Shown here: piece after piece, positions 17,544 to 26,719 of the stretch
How positions within the stretch are numbered: position 1 is the stretch's first letter
Layout of the letters: each line of letters starts with the position of its first letter
NCBI GenBank assembly: GCA_002701395.1
Contig: NZVC01000008.1
Span: forward strand, 47,393-111,392
Direction of reading: 5' to 3'
Length of the DNA stretch: 64,000 nucleotides
DNA from: Maritimibacter sp.
GTDB taxonomy: Bacteria; Pseudomonadota; Alphaproteobacteria; Rhodobacterales; Rhodobacteraceae
The notes under the pieces: generated by a model
The model's database searches: none
The model's input: the letters and a program-made list of their open reading frames with translations, nothing else
What the model was told of the DNA's origin: nothing
Made by a program: the position numbers and the translations under genes

Positions 17544-18478
17544 CGTGGACCGCCGCCATATCCGCGCTGGCGATCAGCGCCGCAGGCCCCGCGCTTGCCG
17601 AAACGCTTCGGTTCCCGGGCGAGGCCGAGCTTCAGGCGCGGCGGACCGCGGCAGAGGACAGCCTGTTCCTGCCGAACGGTCCCTATGCCGCGGGCGATAT
17701 CGACGGCATCACCGCCGAGGGCGCGCTGGAACAGACGGCCTGGGTGGTGGGAGACGGTTCGCTGACCACGATGCAGATCCTCGCGTCCCTGCGCGACCAA
17801 CTGATCGACGCGGGCTTTTCCCCGATCTACGAATGCGACACCCGCGACTGCGGCGGTTTCGATTTCCGGTACGAGATCGACCTGCTGCCAGAGCCGGACA
17901 TGCACGTGAACCTTGGCGATTTCCGCTATCTCGCGGCCGAGGGCCCCAAGGGGGACGGCTATGTCAGCGTTGTCGTCAGCCGCAGCAGCAACACCGGCTT
18001 CGTCCAGATCACCCGTATCGGGCCGCCGGACCGCACGCCGGGCTTCACCGCATCCACCAAGACCCCGGCACCGACCTCGCCGGTGGTGTCCGGCACGTCG
18101 GGGCCGCTGGTGGAGCAGTTGGAAACCAACGGTCATGCGACCCTGCTGGATCTGGCGTTCCGCCCCGGCTCGACCGAGCTGGGCGCGGGCGAGTTCGCAT
18201 CGCTGGACAGCCTTGCCACCTATCTCAAGGCCAACCCGGAACGCCGGGTCACGCTGGTCGGGCACACGGATGCGGAAGGGTCGCTACAGGTGAACATCAA
18301 CGTCTCGCGGCGACGCGCGACCGCAGTGATGGAACACCTTGTGTCGGTCTATGGCGTCGATGCCGCTCAGTTGGCTGCCGATGGCGTGGGCTTTCTAGCG
18401 CCGCGCTCCAGCAACCTGACGCCCGAGGGGCGCACGCAAAACAGAAGGGTCGAAGTCGTAATGACCTCGACCCAGTAA
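17540..18478 (+). CDS. OmpA-family outer-membrane/periplasmic protein
   Basis: The 312-residue protein starts with GTG in a GTGA overlap. Residues 1-20 form a signal peptide ending PALAE. The middle part (about 25-170) is an unassigned domain with a cysteine pair in ECDTRDCGGF. The C-terminal ~115 residues are an OmpA peptidoglycan-binding domain with LVGHTDAEG, NINVSRRRA and GRTQNRRVEV. It likely anchors the outer membrane or a periplasmic complex to the cell wall. Gene order suggests cotranscription with the AhpD-like gene, which is functionally odd. Confidence 0.92.
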   Translation: MTWTAAISALAISAAGPALAETLRFPGEAELQARRTAAEDSLFLPNGPYAAGDIDGITAEGALEQTAWVVGDGSLTTMQILASLRDQLIDAGFSPIYECDTRDCGGFDFRYEIDLLPEPDMHVNLGDFRYLAAEGPKGDGYVSVVVSRSSNTGFVQITRIGPPDRTPGFTASTKTPAPTSPVVSGTSGPLVEQLETNGHATLLDLAFRPGSTELGAGEFASLDSLATYLKANPERRVTLVGHTDAEGSLQVNINVSRRRATAVMEHLVSVYGVDAAQLAADGVGFLAPRSSNLTPEGRTQNRRVEVVMTSTQ

Positions 18479-18508
18479 GAAGTGTGCACCTGAAGGGTTG
18501 TTATTAGT

Positions 18509-19414
18509 TTACCAGTTTTCCGGCCCCTTGTCCGCAAAATGATGGACAAGGAAATCAATGAACGCGCGCACTTTGGGCTGCGTGAAGCGGCCCGGCGGGT
18601 ACACCGCGTAGATGCCCTGCGTTTCCACCGGAAGCTCCGGAATGGCCTCTTCCACCAAGCCCTGACGCAGCGCGTCGGCATAGAGGAAGCTGGGCAGATA
18701 GGCGATGCCAAGCCCCGAGATGGCCGCGTTCAGCAGCGACTGCCCGTCGTTCACCGACAGCCACCCGGCGGTCCGGACCTGACGCTTCTCGCCCGACGGC
18801 GCGGTCAGGCGCCAGACGTTGCCCGAGGACTGGCTGGAATAATGCAGCAGCTTGTGTTCGTTCAGGTCGTCGATTTTCATCGGACGCCCGTATTTCTGGA
18901 AATACGACGGCGCGCCGATCATGCGCTTTGTCGTTTCGGTCAGCTTGCGGGCGCGCAGCGTGCTGTCTTCCAGCTCGCCGATGCGCACGGCCATGTCGAA
19001 GCCTTCCGAGATCAGTTCCACGAAACGGTTGTTGAGAACCATGTTCACCGTCACGTCCGGGAAGTCCGACAGGAACTCTCCCAGCACCGGCGACAGGTGA
19101 TTCACGCCGAAATCGGTGGCGACGCTGATCCGAAGCAGGCCGGACGGGGCCGACTGCATCGAAGTCACCAGCGCGTCCGCTTCTCCGGCGTCGTTCAGCA
19201 CCCGGCGGGCGCGGTCGTAATAGGCAAGGCCGATCTCGGTCGGGCTGACGCGTCGTGTCGTCCGGTTCAGAAGCCGCGCCCCAAGGCGCGCCTCCAGGGA
19301 CGAAACGTGTTTCGACACTGCAGACTTAGAGATCCCCATCTTCTTGGCAGCATCTGTGAACCCACCCTGGTCCACGACCGTCGCGAAGGCCTCCATTTCC
19401 GTCAATCTGTCCAT
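18509..19414 (-). CDS. LysR-family transcriptional regulator
   Basis: The 301-residue protein begins MDRLTEMEAFATVV and has a LysR winged helix with FTDAAKKMGISKSAVSKHVSSLE, then a CrgA-type effector domain with LLRISVATDFGVNHLSPVLGEF. ATG 19414 is the family start; the open frame continues upstream to 19549 but those residues are not LysR-like. It converges with the OmpA gene and has no divergent enzyme partner, so its target is unknown. Confidence 0.93.
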   Translation of the reverse strand: MDRLTEMEAFATVVDQGGFTDAAKKMGISKSAVSKHVSSLEARLGARLLNRTTRRVSPTEIGLAYYDRARRVLNDAGEADALVTSMQSAPSGLLRISVATDFGVNHLSPVLGEFLSDFPDVTVNMVLNNRFVELISEGFDMAVRIGELEDSTLRARKLTETTKRMIGAPSYFQKYGRPMKIDDLNEHKLLHYSSQSSGNVWRLTAPSGEKRQVRTAGWLSVNDGQSLLNAAISGLGIAYLPSFLYADALRQGLVEEAIPELPVETQGIYAVYPPGRFTQPKVRAFIDFLVHHFADKGPENW

Positions 19415-19725
19415 AAACTCACTCGTTCTTTCCCATCGGGCCCCTCTGACATCGGTTATCCGGGTCAATTCAGGCGAGATTAGGAACCGGGCCGGACAAT
19501 ATCTTGGTGATGCCGCGGATCGTCCGAGGCGGGGAAACACATTCACCAACCGCGCGAAACGGCCTGTATGGTTAAGCGTGGATTGATGAACAAGGGATTA
19601 CGTTTATTGCAGAATTTAGCACACAGCGTTTCCTGTGGCGAAAATTGGGCAGGATGCGGGGGGCCGTCAAACTAAAGCCCAATTAACACGGCATATAGTA
19701 GGTCACGGTTTTGCAAGAGGTTGCC
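19415..19725. other. 311-bp intergenic region with a long-range stem-loop
   Basis: No gene is seen between the LysR start and the VanZ-like gene. The right part is more AT-rich than the flanks. AATTGGGC (19643-19650) and GCCCAATT (19677-19684) form a perfect 8-bp stem around a 26-base loop, ending about 40 bases before the next start. The loop contains a run of six G and a CAAACTAAA stretch. It could be a leader structure or a terminator-like element, but no poly-T follows. Confidence 0.5.
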
Positions 19726-20118
19726 ATGTTCCGCAGTCACCTGATCGAGTTCCTGAAACCCCTGCTTGTCAGCCTTGCGATCTACCCGGTCGTTCTGGTC
19801 GGCGTCTGGGGGCTGATCGCGCTGGGCAGCTTCGCTTCGGACATGCACATGCCAGCCGACACGATGCCGCTGATCTATGGGCTTGTGTTCGCGGGGCTGA
19901 CCGTGGCGCTGATCGACATCCTTGGGGTGGCAAGCGTGGTGCTGGCGTTGGTTTCCAGCGCGAACCTGATCGAATACGCGCAGTTGCTGGTGCCGGGCCG
20001 CGAGGCTTCGACGATCGACTTCGTCGCCGGTCTGGCCGGCGTGATCGTCGCGGCGACGCTGGTCTGTTCTGCCCGTGCCCTTCTGGAGCGGCAGTCGAAG
20101 GCCGACCTGCCCGCCTGA
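19726..20118 (+). CDS. Small VanZ-like membrane protein
   Basis: The 130-residue protein has about four membrane helices. The third loop reads NLIEYAQLLVPGREAS followed by a conserved aspartate and GLAGVIVAA, which matches the VanZ-family signature (E-x-x-Q...PGR...D...G). VanZ proteins are small inner-membrane proteins; one lowers teicoplanin sensitivity, but most are uncharacterised. ATG 19726 is preceded by AAGAGG five bases upstream, which decides against the TTG at 19711. A stem-loop lies in the leader. Confidence 0.75.
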   Translation: MFRSHLIEFLKPLLVSLAIYPVVLVGVWGLIALGSFASDMHMPADTMPLIYGLVFAGLTVALIDILGVASVVLALVSSANLIEYAQLLVPGREASTIDFVAGLAGVIVAATLVCSARALLERQSKADLPA

Positions 20119-20143
20119 ACACACGCCCAAGCTGGCGCCGGGA

Positions 20144-20524
20144 TCACATCGTTTCGTTGCAGTGACGCCGGAACGCCCGTTTAAGCATGTCCAACTCGGC
20201 CCTCAGCAGGTCCAGTTCTCCGCGGATGTCGTCACCCAGCGGTTCGCCGGTGACCACGTTGAAGCTGTTGAGCGTTTCTCCGGTCGCGCCATCCTGAATC
20301 AGGAAGGTCTGCACCCCGTCGGACAGCAGTTCCGGCGGAATGGCGATCTTGACCGCCCACTGTCCCTGGGTGTCGGGGTCCGGCGAAACCGCAACCGTGT
20401 TCAACACCTTGCCCAGATGAGTGACCCGAAGATCCGGCACGCCGCCATCCGGCGCAGCACCGGTCAGGATGCCTTCCCAGATGCCCGCCTGAATGCGCGT
20501 CTTGATCACCGAAAGCTCTGTCAT
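20144..20524 (-). CDS. Hypothetical protein
   Basis: This 126-residue protein is acidic overall with a basic tail. The first ~95 residues look like a compact beta domain (RIQAGIWEGILTGAA, VAVSPDPDTQGQWAVKIAIP). The last ~30 residues (LRAELDMLKRAFRR) form a short heptad-like coiled coil that could dimerise. No family is recognised. It lies 13 bp after the DUF6478-like gene on the same strand, so it is very likely cotranscribed with it and may act in the same process. Confidence 0.7.
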   Translation of the reverse strand: MTELSVIKTRIQAGIWEGILTGAAPDGGVPDLRVTHLGKVLNTVAVSPDPDTQGQWAVKIAIPPELLSDGVQTFLIQDGATGETLNSFNVVTGEPLGDDIRGELDLLRAELDMLKRAFRRHCNETM

Positions 20525-20537
20525 CGTGCGGATCCCT

Positions 20538-21308
20538 TCATATCTCGGCCCGCGGCCGACGGGTCAGGGCAAGATCGCGCAGAAGGATCTGGTTCATCTG
20601 CGCGCCTTCGAAGATCAGGTCCAGCCACATACGTTCGACCCGCTTCTCGTTCATCTTGGTGTAGGCAAGGTCGAATTCGACGTTCACCTCGTCCGCTTCG
20701 GTCGCGTTGATCGGCAGTTCGCGGACGATCTGTTCGACGTTGGGGCCGTTCTTGATGTTCAGCCGCGCGAAGATCTCCAGCGGTTTCTCGGCCTCGACCA
20801 CGGTGGTCATCCGCACGATGTGCCGCCGTTCCAGCCCCTGCACCGAGTCTTCGGGCAATTCCACGACCAAAGACAGGAACGATCCGTCGAAGCGGAACAC
20901 GTCCATCCGCAGGCCGAACGGGGCAAGGTCGCTTTCGCGGGTGTTGCGGACCTGCCGAAGCGTCAGTTCGCTGACGCGGCAGTCGTGGAACACCTTCACC
21001 TCTTCGCCGTACTCGGTCTTGCTGTCGACCGCGACAAGGCCCGGCGGCTGCACCTGCCCGCGCCACAGTTCGGGGCGATACCACCAGTCGCAATGAAGCG
21101 GTTTCTGGATCGCGTCAGACCCGATCAGCGGCAGCGTCAGCCGTTCCTCGGCGATGTACAGCACCTTGTTCAGCCGCCGCCGCAATTCCCGCGCACGGGC
21201 CCGCATGTCACGCAGGGTGCCAAGATCCACCGACTCGGCCCGACGCGCCGCGCGGGTCCACCGCCGCAGCGCGGCCTGGTGCCGTATGGTGTCGGTGATC
21301 CTGCCCAA
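20538..21308 (-). CDS. DUF6478-like conserved protein
   Basis: The start is probably a TTG at 21308 with GAAGG upstream, giving 256 residues. The N-terminus is helical and very basic (RRAESVDLGTLRDMRARARELRRRL). The remainder is a beta-rich domain with conserved aromatic clusters (HCDWWYRPELWRG) and the late LDLIFEGAQMNQILLRDL. It looks like the DUF6478 family found in Rhodobacteraceae, named from memory and not verified. No signal peptide is seen. Function is unknown. It is paired with the small gene 13 bp downstream. Confidence 0.72.
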   Translation of the reverse strand: MGRITDTIRHQAALRRWTRAARRAESVDLGTLRDMRARARELRRRLNKVLYIAEERLTLPLIGSDAIQKPLHCDWWYRPELWRGQVQPPGLVAVDSKTEYGEEVKVFHDCRVSELTLRQVRNTRESDLAPFGLRMDVFRFDGSFLSLVVELPEDSVQGLERRHIVRMTTVVEAEKPLEIFARLNIKNGPNVEQIVRELPINATEADEVNVEFDLAYTKMNEKRVERMWLDLIFEGAQMNQILLRDLALTRRPRAEI

Positions 21309-21434
21309 ACCGTTCGCCTTCGTCTCAGCCGCAGAGCGGAAGTCTTGGTTGTTCCCTGTTTAGAAACAGATAATCCGGCCAAGAAAAAGGCCGACGACCC
21401 GCAAAGCGCGGGAAACGATCCGGATTGCTGCATT

Positions 21435-22103
21435 TCAGCCCGCGACAGAGGCGCGCCGCGTCTCTGCGATCACCCCGCGCAGCGTCGCGACCGCAAGGTC
21501 CGGCGCCATCGGCTGGTTCGCGAAACTCATGACCGACGCGGTCACGAGGTGTCCATTCACCTCGAACAGGCCGCGCCAATAGGTCGCTTCGGTGCCGGGC
21601 AGCGCGGTGGCGCTGGTGTCGCGCAGACGGATCAGCAAGGCCTCGCCCTCGCGCCGGGTCTCCAGCACCTCGACCGAGGTATCAAGCCCGTCGCGCGCCA
21701 ACGCCGCGCGCCCGGCGGGCGACGACAGAAAGGTTTCAAGCTGCGGCAGCGTAGCGGCGAAACCGGGCCCGCCGTCCGGTGGCGACACCGCGACGGTCAG
21801 CAAACCCTGCTGCAACGGCCGTCCGGCGCTGCGGTCCCGCGCGATCGAGGCGCAGGCGCCCAGCAGCACGAACGGGGTTTCCGCCCGCAACCGGCTGCCG
21901 GCGCGGTCGACGCAGTATCCCTGCGGCCCGCTGACGGTGACCGCGCCGCGCGCCACGTCGACCGACTTTGGCGGGGTGCGGGACAAACCTGCGCCCAGAC
22001 CGTCCGTGAGGTTCGCCAGTCCCGCTCCGCCACCGCAGGCGGTCAGCGAAACAAGCGCCAGCCCGGCGATCAGGCGGTGCAGCCGTGTCGAGGTCGTGGG
22101 CAT
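21435..22103 (-). CDS. Putative lipoprotein
   Basis: The 222-residue precursor has a lipoprotein signal (RLIAGLALVSLTAC, lipid-modified Cys23), so the mature protein is anchored to a membrane on the periplasmic side. The mature part contains RGAVTVSGPQGYCVD and a conserved pattern of alternating hydrophobic residues, which suggests a small alpha-beta domain. No family is recognised. It is divergent from the CPBP protease gene. ATG 22103 is chosen because the signal peptide begins there; the frame open to 22238 is not signal-like. Confidence 0.78.
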   Translation of the reverse strand: MPTTSTRLHRLIAGLALVSLTACGGGAGLANLTDGLGAGLSRTPPKSVDVARGAVTVSGPQGYCVDRAGSRLRAETPFVLLGACASIARDRSAGRPLQQGLLTVAVSPPDGGPGFAATLPQLETFLSSPAGRAALARDGLDTSVEVLETRREGEALLIRLRDTSATALPGTEATYWRGLFEVNGHLVTASVMSFANQPMAPDLAVATLRGVIAETRRASVAG

Positions 22104-22198
22104 GTGCCGGCTCCCGTTGCAAATGCGGTACCGACCGGGATAGGAAATCGGAACGCCCGAAACAAGCGGCCCGCGCGGTCCCCGGGCGCGGGGGGACC

Positions 22199-23077
22199 AT
22201 GCCAGCAGACAGCACAGCCTTCGAAGACTACGTCGCACCTGCGCGGGCGCGGCCCGAGCTTTGGCGGCTGATCCTCGGGCTTGTCCTGGGGCTTGGCGTC
22301 TATGCGGGCGGGCTGGTGCTGTATTTCAGCCTGCTTGGATCGGCGATGGGCGTTGCGTCGACCTCTTGGCTGGTCGATGTCGCGACCCGCTCGGAACGAC
22401 CGTTCGGAACGCTGGTTTTGCTGGGCAGCTTCATCGCGATGGCGGCGGCGCCGATGCTGTTGGCGCCCGTCCTGCACCAGCGCCGGATCGCAACGCTGAT
22501 CGGGCCGCTGCGCCAAGCCGCGCGCGACTTTGGCCGGGTTGCTCTTGCGACGGCGGCGGTGCAGGCGGGCGCGCTGGTCTTCTGGGCGCTGGCTTACGAC
22601 GTGACGCCCAACGTGGATTTCGGCCAGTGGGCCGTGTTGCTGCCGCTGGGGCTGGCCGGTGTCCTGCTGCAGACCGGCGCCGAAGAGCTCGTATTCCGGG
22701 GCTATATCGTGCAGCAGCTTGCGGCGCGGTTCCGCAGCCTGTTGATCTGGGGCGTGGTGCCCGCCGTGGGCTTTGGCCTGCTGCACCACGATCCGGCGAT
22801 GGGCACAGAGACATGGCACCTTGTGCTTGCGACGACCATCTTCGGGCTGATCGCCACCGACCTGACCGCGCGCACCGGGACGCTGGGGGCCGCGTGGGGG
22901 ATGCATTTCACCAACAACGCCGGCGCGATCCTGATCCTGTCGACCGAAGGCAACATCAGCGGGCTGTCGCTGTTCGGCACGCCCTTTCTGCCGGGGACCA
23001 GCGGCTGGCAGGTGGTGTTCGACTGCGTCGCGCTGCTTGTCGCGTGGCGGCTTGCCCGGCGGTTCCTTGCGCGTTGA
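22199..23077 (+). CDS. CPBP-family intramembrane glutamic endopeptidase
   Basis: The 292-residue protein has about eight membrane helices. The Abi/CAAX protease signature is clear: EELVFRGY with Glu162-Glu163 and Arg167, a histidine in FGLLHHD (196-197), and a late H-x3-N in MHFTNNAG. These residues form the glutamic-protease site of the Rce1-like fold. Bacterial members act in membrane protein processing, with substrates rarely known. It is divergent from the putative lipoprotein and precedes accD by 75 bp. Confidence 0.9.
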   Translation: MPADSTAFEDYVAPARARPELWRLILGLVLGLGVYAGGLVLYFSLLGSAMGVASTSWLVDVATRSERPFGTLVLLGSFIAMAAAPMLLAPVLHQRRIATLIGPLRQAARDFGRVALATAAVQAGALVFWALAYDVTPNVDFGQWAVLLPLGLAGVLLQTGAEELVFRGYIVQQLAARFRSLLIWGVVPAVGFGLLHHDPAMGTETWHLVLATTIFGLIATDLTARTGTLGAAWGMHFTNNAGAILILSTEGNISGLSLFGTPFLPGTSGWQVVFDCVALLVAWRLARRFLAR

Positions 23078-23152
23078 TTGCATTTCGTCGCGACGCCGAC
23101 TATCTGACGCCATGACCGGAATGATGACCCGATAGCCACTCAAGGGCACCCG

Positions 23153-24118
23153 ATGAACTGGATCTCCAACTACGTCCGACCCAAGATCAACTCGCTGTTC
23201 TCGCGCCGCGAGACGCCCGAGAACCTTTGGACGAAGTGCCCCGAGTGCGGAACCATGCTGTTCCACCGCGAGGTGACGGACAACCTGAACGTCTGCACCA
23301 ACTGCGACCACCACATGAACATCACGCCGCGCGCCCGCTTCGAGGCGCTGTTCGATGGCGGTGTGCTCACCGAGGTTTCGGTGCCGGAGCCGCTGACCGA
23401 CCCGCTGCAGTTCCGCGACCAGAAACGGTATCCCGAACGGATGCGCGCCGCGCAGCGCGAGACCGGCGAGAAAGAGGCGATGCTTGTCGCGCAGGGCGAG
23501 ATCGGGCGCACGCCCGTGGTCTGTGCCGCGCAGGACTTCAGCTTCATGGCCGGGTCGATGGGGATGTATGTCGGCAACGCCATCATCGCCGCCGCCGAAC
23601 GGGCGGTCGAGGCGAAGCAGCCGCTGATCCTGTTTTCGGCCGCCGGGGGCGCGCGGATGCAGGAAGGCATCCTGTCGCTGATGCAGATGCCCCGCACCAC
23701 GGTCGCGGTCGAGATGCTGAAAGAGGCGGGGCTGCCGTATATCGTGGTGCTGACGCACCCGACGACCGGCGGCGTCACCGCGTCCTATGCCATGCTGGGC
23801 GACGTGCACATCGCCGAGCCGAACGCGCTGATCTGCTTCGCGGGCCCCCGCGTGATCGAGCAGACCATCCGCGAGAAACTGCCCGAGGGCTTCCAGCGCG
23901 CGGAATACCTGCTGGACCACGGGATGCTTGACCGCGTGACGCACCGCAAGGACATGCGCGACGAGTTGATCACCATCGTCCGGATGCTGATGGGGCTTGG
24001 CCCTGCGGTCCGCGGCGACTTGCCCGCGCCGGATGGAACGGCAGGGCTTGCAGAACCGAAGCCGGAGGAGACGGTCGCGCCCGCAGCGGAGGCGGCCGCG
24101 GAGGCCAAGACCGAGTGA
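23153..24118 (+). CDS. accD: Acetyl-CoA carboxylase carboxyltransferase subunit beta
   Basis: The 321-residue AccD has the N-terminal zinc ribbon with Cys29, Cys32, Cys48 and Cys51, then the crotonase-fold carboxyltransferase core. The oxyanion region [12 protein letters not shown] and [12 protein letters not shown] are visible. With AccA it transfers carboxyl from carboxybiotin to acetyl-CoA, the first step in fatty acid synthesis. A short Ala/Glu-rich tail ends the protein. The TGA overlaps the GTG of folC, the accD-folC arrangement familiar in many proteobacteria. Confidence 0.97.
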   Translation: MNWISNYVRPKINSLFSRRETPENLWTKCPECGTMLFHREVTDNLNVCTNCDHHMNITPRARFEALFDGGVLTEVSVPEPLTDPLQFRDQKRYPERMRAAQRETGEKEAMLVAQGEIGRTPVVCAAQDFSFMAGSMGMYVGNAIIAAAERAVEAKQPLILFSAAGGARMQEGILSLMQMPRTTVAVEMLKEAGLPYIVVLTHPTTGGVTASYAMLGDVHIAEPNALICFAGPRVIEQTIREKLPEGFQRAEYLLDHGMLDRVTHRKDMRDELITIVRMLMGLGPAVRGDLPAPDGTAGLAEPKPEETVAPAAEAAAEAKTE

Positions 24119-25386
24119 CCACCCAGACATCGGACGTCATCCTTGAACGGATGATGTCGCTGCACCCGAAGATCATCGACCTAACGCTGGATCGGGTGTG
24201 GCGGCTGCTGCACGCGCTTGGCGATCCGCAGGACAGCCTGCCGCCCGTGATCCACGTCGCCGGAACGAATGGCAAGGGGTCGACCCAAGCCATGCTGCGC
24301 GCCGGGATCGAGGGCGTCGGGCTGCGCGCCCATGCCTATACCTCGCCGCATCTCGTGCGCTTCCATGAACGCATCCGGCTGGCCGGAAAGCTGATTTCGG
24401 AAGCGGCGCTGACCGACGTGCTGGACGAGTGCGAGGCGGCGAACGGCGGCGAGTCGATCACCTATTTCGAGATCACCACCTGCGCGGCGCTGCTGGCCTT
24501 CGCGCGAACCCCGGCGGAGTTCACGCTGATGGAGGTCGGGCTTGGCGGTCGGCTGGACGCGACCAACGTGGTCGATCCCGCGCTGTGCGTGATCACGCCG
24601 ATTTCGATGGATCACCAAAGCTACCTTGGCGAAACGCTGGCCGAGATCGCTTTCGAAAAGGCGGGAATCCTGAAGCCCGGCGTGCCCTGCGTGGTGGGGC
24701 GGCAGGCGGACGAGGCGCTGGAAGTGATCGAGCGGCAGGCGTCGAAGGTCGGTGCTCCGCTTTTGATCCACGGTCAGCACTGGCACGTCACCACCGAGCA
24801 CGGGCGGCTGGTGTTCCAGGACGAGGACGGTCTGCTGGACCTGCCGCTGCCGAAGCTGCTGGGGCACCATCAGGTCGATAACGCGGGCATGGTCCTGATG
24901 GCGTTGCGCCACCTTGGGCTGGGCGAAGGCGCGTATGAACTGGCGCTGCTGAATGCAGAGTGGCCTGCCCGGATGCAGCGTTTGCGGCGCGGCCCGCTGG
25001 TCGAAGCGGCGCCGGGGGCCGAGCTTTGGCTGGATGGCGGTCACAACCCGGCGGCGGGCGAGACGCTTGCGCGCACGCTGGCAGAGCTGCCGCCAAAGCC
25101 GCTGTGGCTGATCTGCGGGATGCTGAACACCAAGGACCCGGTGGGCTATCTGCACCCGATGGCGCATCTGGCGCAGGGACTGCGCGCCGTCAGCATCGAT
25201 GGCGTCAGCGCCACGCTGACCGCCGCCGAAACCGCCGTGGCCGCGCGCCGGGCGGGGCTTGAGGCAGAGCAGGCGCATTCGGTGCTGGACGCGGTGCAAG
25301 AGGTCGCCCGGCTAGAGCCCGGCGCGCGAATCCTGATCTGCGGTTCGCTGTACCTTGCCGGGACTGTGCTGGCCGAGAACGGCTGA
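24115..25386 (+). CDS. folC: Bifunctional folylpolyglutamate synthase / dihydrofolate synthase
   Basis: The 423-residue Mur-ligase-fold enzyme has the ATP loop [10 protein letters not shown] (about 48-57), the [12 protein letters not shown] substrate segment, [18 protein letters not shown] family pattern, and the C-terminal domain with DGGHNPAAG. It adds glutamate to dihydropteroate and to folates in the cytosol. The start is GTG in a GTGA overlap with accD. Length is standard. It converges with the benE gene. Confidence 0.96.
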   Translation: MTTQTSDVILERMMSLHPKIIDLTLDRVWRLLHALGDPQDSLPPVIHVAGTNGKGSTQAMLRAGIEGVGLRAHAYTSPHLVRFHERIRLAGKLISEAALTDVLDECEAANGGESITYFEITTCAALLAFARTPAEFTLMEVGLGGRLDATNVVDPALCVITPISMDHQSYLGETLAEIAFEKAGILKPGVPCVVGRQADEALEVIERQASKVGAPLLIHGQHWHVTTEHGRLVFQDEDGLLDLPLPKLLGHHQVDNAGMVLMALRHLGLGEGAYELALLNAEWPARMQRLRRGPLVEAAPGAELWLDGGHNPAAGETLARTLAELPPKPLWLICGMLNTKDPVGYLHPMAHLAQGLRAVSIDGVSATLTAAETAVAARRAGLEAEQAHSVLDAVQEVARLEPGARILICGSLYLAGTVLAENG

Positions 25387-25470
25387 GGCCCTGACTTTGC
25401 GCAGGTAGCGGATCGTCGGGACGGGTATGTTCCGCACGGATGTTTCGCCGCGCGGGCGACGCGGGCGTGA

Positions 25471-26637
25471 TCAGCGGCGCTTCAGCCGTGTGGCCGCGTG
25501 CACAAGGCCGCCCAGCAAAAGGCCCCAGACCGCTGCGCTTAGCCCGATGATCGTGATGCCGGACGCGGTGACAAGGAACGTCACCGCGGCGGCTTCGCGG
25601 GTCTCGGGTTTTTCCAGCGCGCCCCCGGCAGAGTGCGCGAAGACACCCAGCAGCGCGACGCCGGCCAGCGTTTCGACCGCCAGATGCGGGGCGGCGGCGG
25701 CCAGCGTGGTGATCGCCGCGGCGAACAGGCCGAACAGGCAATAGAACAGCCCGGCCATCACCGCCGACCACCAGCGTTGGGCCGGGTCGGGGTGCGAATC
25801 CGCGTCGCTGCACATCGCCGCCGTGATCGCCGCCACGCAGGTCTGCGGCGCGCCGAACGGAGCCGACAGGATGCTGGCGATGGCGGTGCCGGACAAAAGG
25901 CGCGGGGCCGAAGGGTCGTAGCCGAAGCTGCGCAGCACCGCGATGCCGGGAATGTTCTGCGCGGCCATCGTCACGATGAACAGCGGAACGCCAATGCTTA
26001 GAAGGGCGGATAGCTCGAACTGCGGCATGACGAACTGCGGAACGGTTAGCAGGCTGTCCGGCAATGGCACGGTGTAGCCCTGTTCGATCACGGTCAGCGC
26101 GAAGGCCACCAGCACCGCTGCGGGGACCGCGAAGGTGCGGTTGAACCGGCTGACGACGAACCATGTGACAAGGATCGGCAGCGCGGTCAGCGGAACCTCG
26201 GCCATCGCGCGGAAGGGCGCAAGGCACAGGCCCAGCAACACGCCCGCCAGCATCGCCTGCGCCAGCGGCGCCGGGATCGACGTGGTCAGCCGTCCCAGCG
26301 GGCGATACAGGCCCGCCACCAACGTCAGGACCCCCGCGAACAGGAATGCGCCCACCGCCACCGCAAAGCCCCCCTCGGGCACCACGGTGGACGCCAGCAG
26401 CGCCGCGCCGGGCGTCGACCATGCGACGCTGGCCGGGATGCGGCTGACAAGGCTAAGGAGCAGCCCCGCCAGCCCCATCGCCAATGCGGCGAACATCAGG
26501 CCCGACGCGGCCTGCGCATCGTCGGCGCCCATCGCACGTATGCCCTGTAACAGGATCGGGAACGAGCTGAAGAAGCCGACGACGGCGACGACGAAGCCGG
26601 TGGTGACGGTCTGGAACGGCGGAAGCGTGCGGGGCAA
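25471..26637 (-). CDS. benE: BenE-family benzoate/H+ symporter-like transporter
   Basis: The 388-residue protein has about twelve hydrophobic spans and the NCS2-like BenE fold. Family features include WSTPGAALL in the third helix, AQNIPGIAVLRSFGY in the middle, and SAPFGAPQTCVAAITAA near the seventh helix. BenE proteins are proposed to import benzoate, but no aromatic-degradation genes are nearby, so the substrate is uncertain. The start is a TTG at 26637 without a strong ribosome site, and no ATG or GTG fits better, so the 5' end is the weak part of this call. Confidence 0.87.
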   Translation of the reverse strand: MPRTLPPFQTVTTGFVVAVVGFFSSFPILLQGIRAMGADDAQAASGLMFAALAMGLAGLLLSLVSRIPASVAWSTPGAALLASTVVPEGGFAVAVGAFLFAGVLTLVAGLYRPLGRLTTSIPAPLAQAMLAGVLLGLCLAPFRAMAEVPLTALPILVTWFVVSRFNRTFAVPAAVLVAFALTVIEQGYTVPLPDSLLTVPQFVMPQFELSALLSIGVPLFIVTMAAQNIPGIAVLRSFGYDPSAPRLLSGTAIASILSAPFGAPQTCVAAITAAMCSDADSHPDPAQRWWSAVMAGLFYCLFGLFAAAITTLAAAAPHLAVETLAGVALLGVFAHSAGGALEKPETREAAAVTFLVTASGITIIGLSAAVWGLLLGGLVHAATRLKRR

Positions 26638-26719
26638 GGAAGGAACCTGTCCGGAGTGTATTGCCCCGGCTTCCTAGACCGTCAGTCGGACAGAGGAAAG
26701 GCGGCCGCCGTGGCAGCTG

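Noticed and set aside
19643..19684. SAM-II or preQ1 riboswitch in the VanZ-like leader
   Set aside because: The ACTAAAG stretch hinted at these folds, but the conserved loops and the pseudoknot pairing are not present and the gene has no matching metabolism.
22070..24130. 686-residue minus-strand open frame
   Set aside because: It is antisense to the CPBP gene and accD, both clear by motifs, and its translation is low-complexity Arg/His/Gln-rich.
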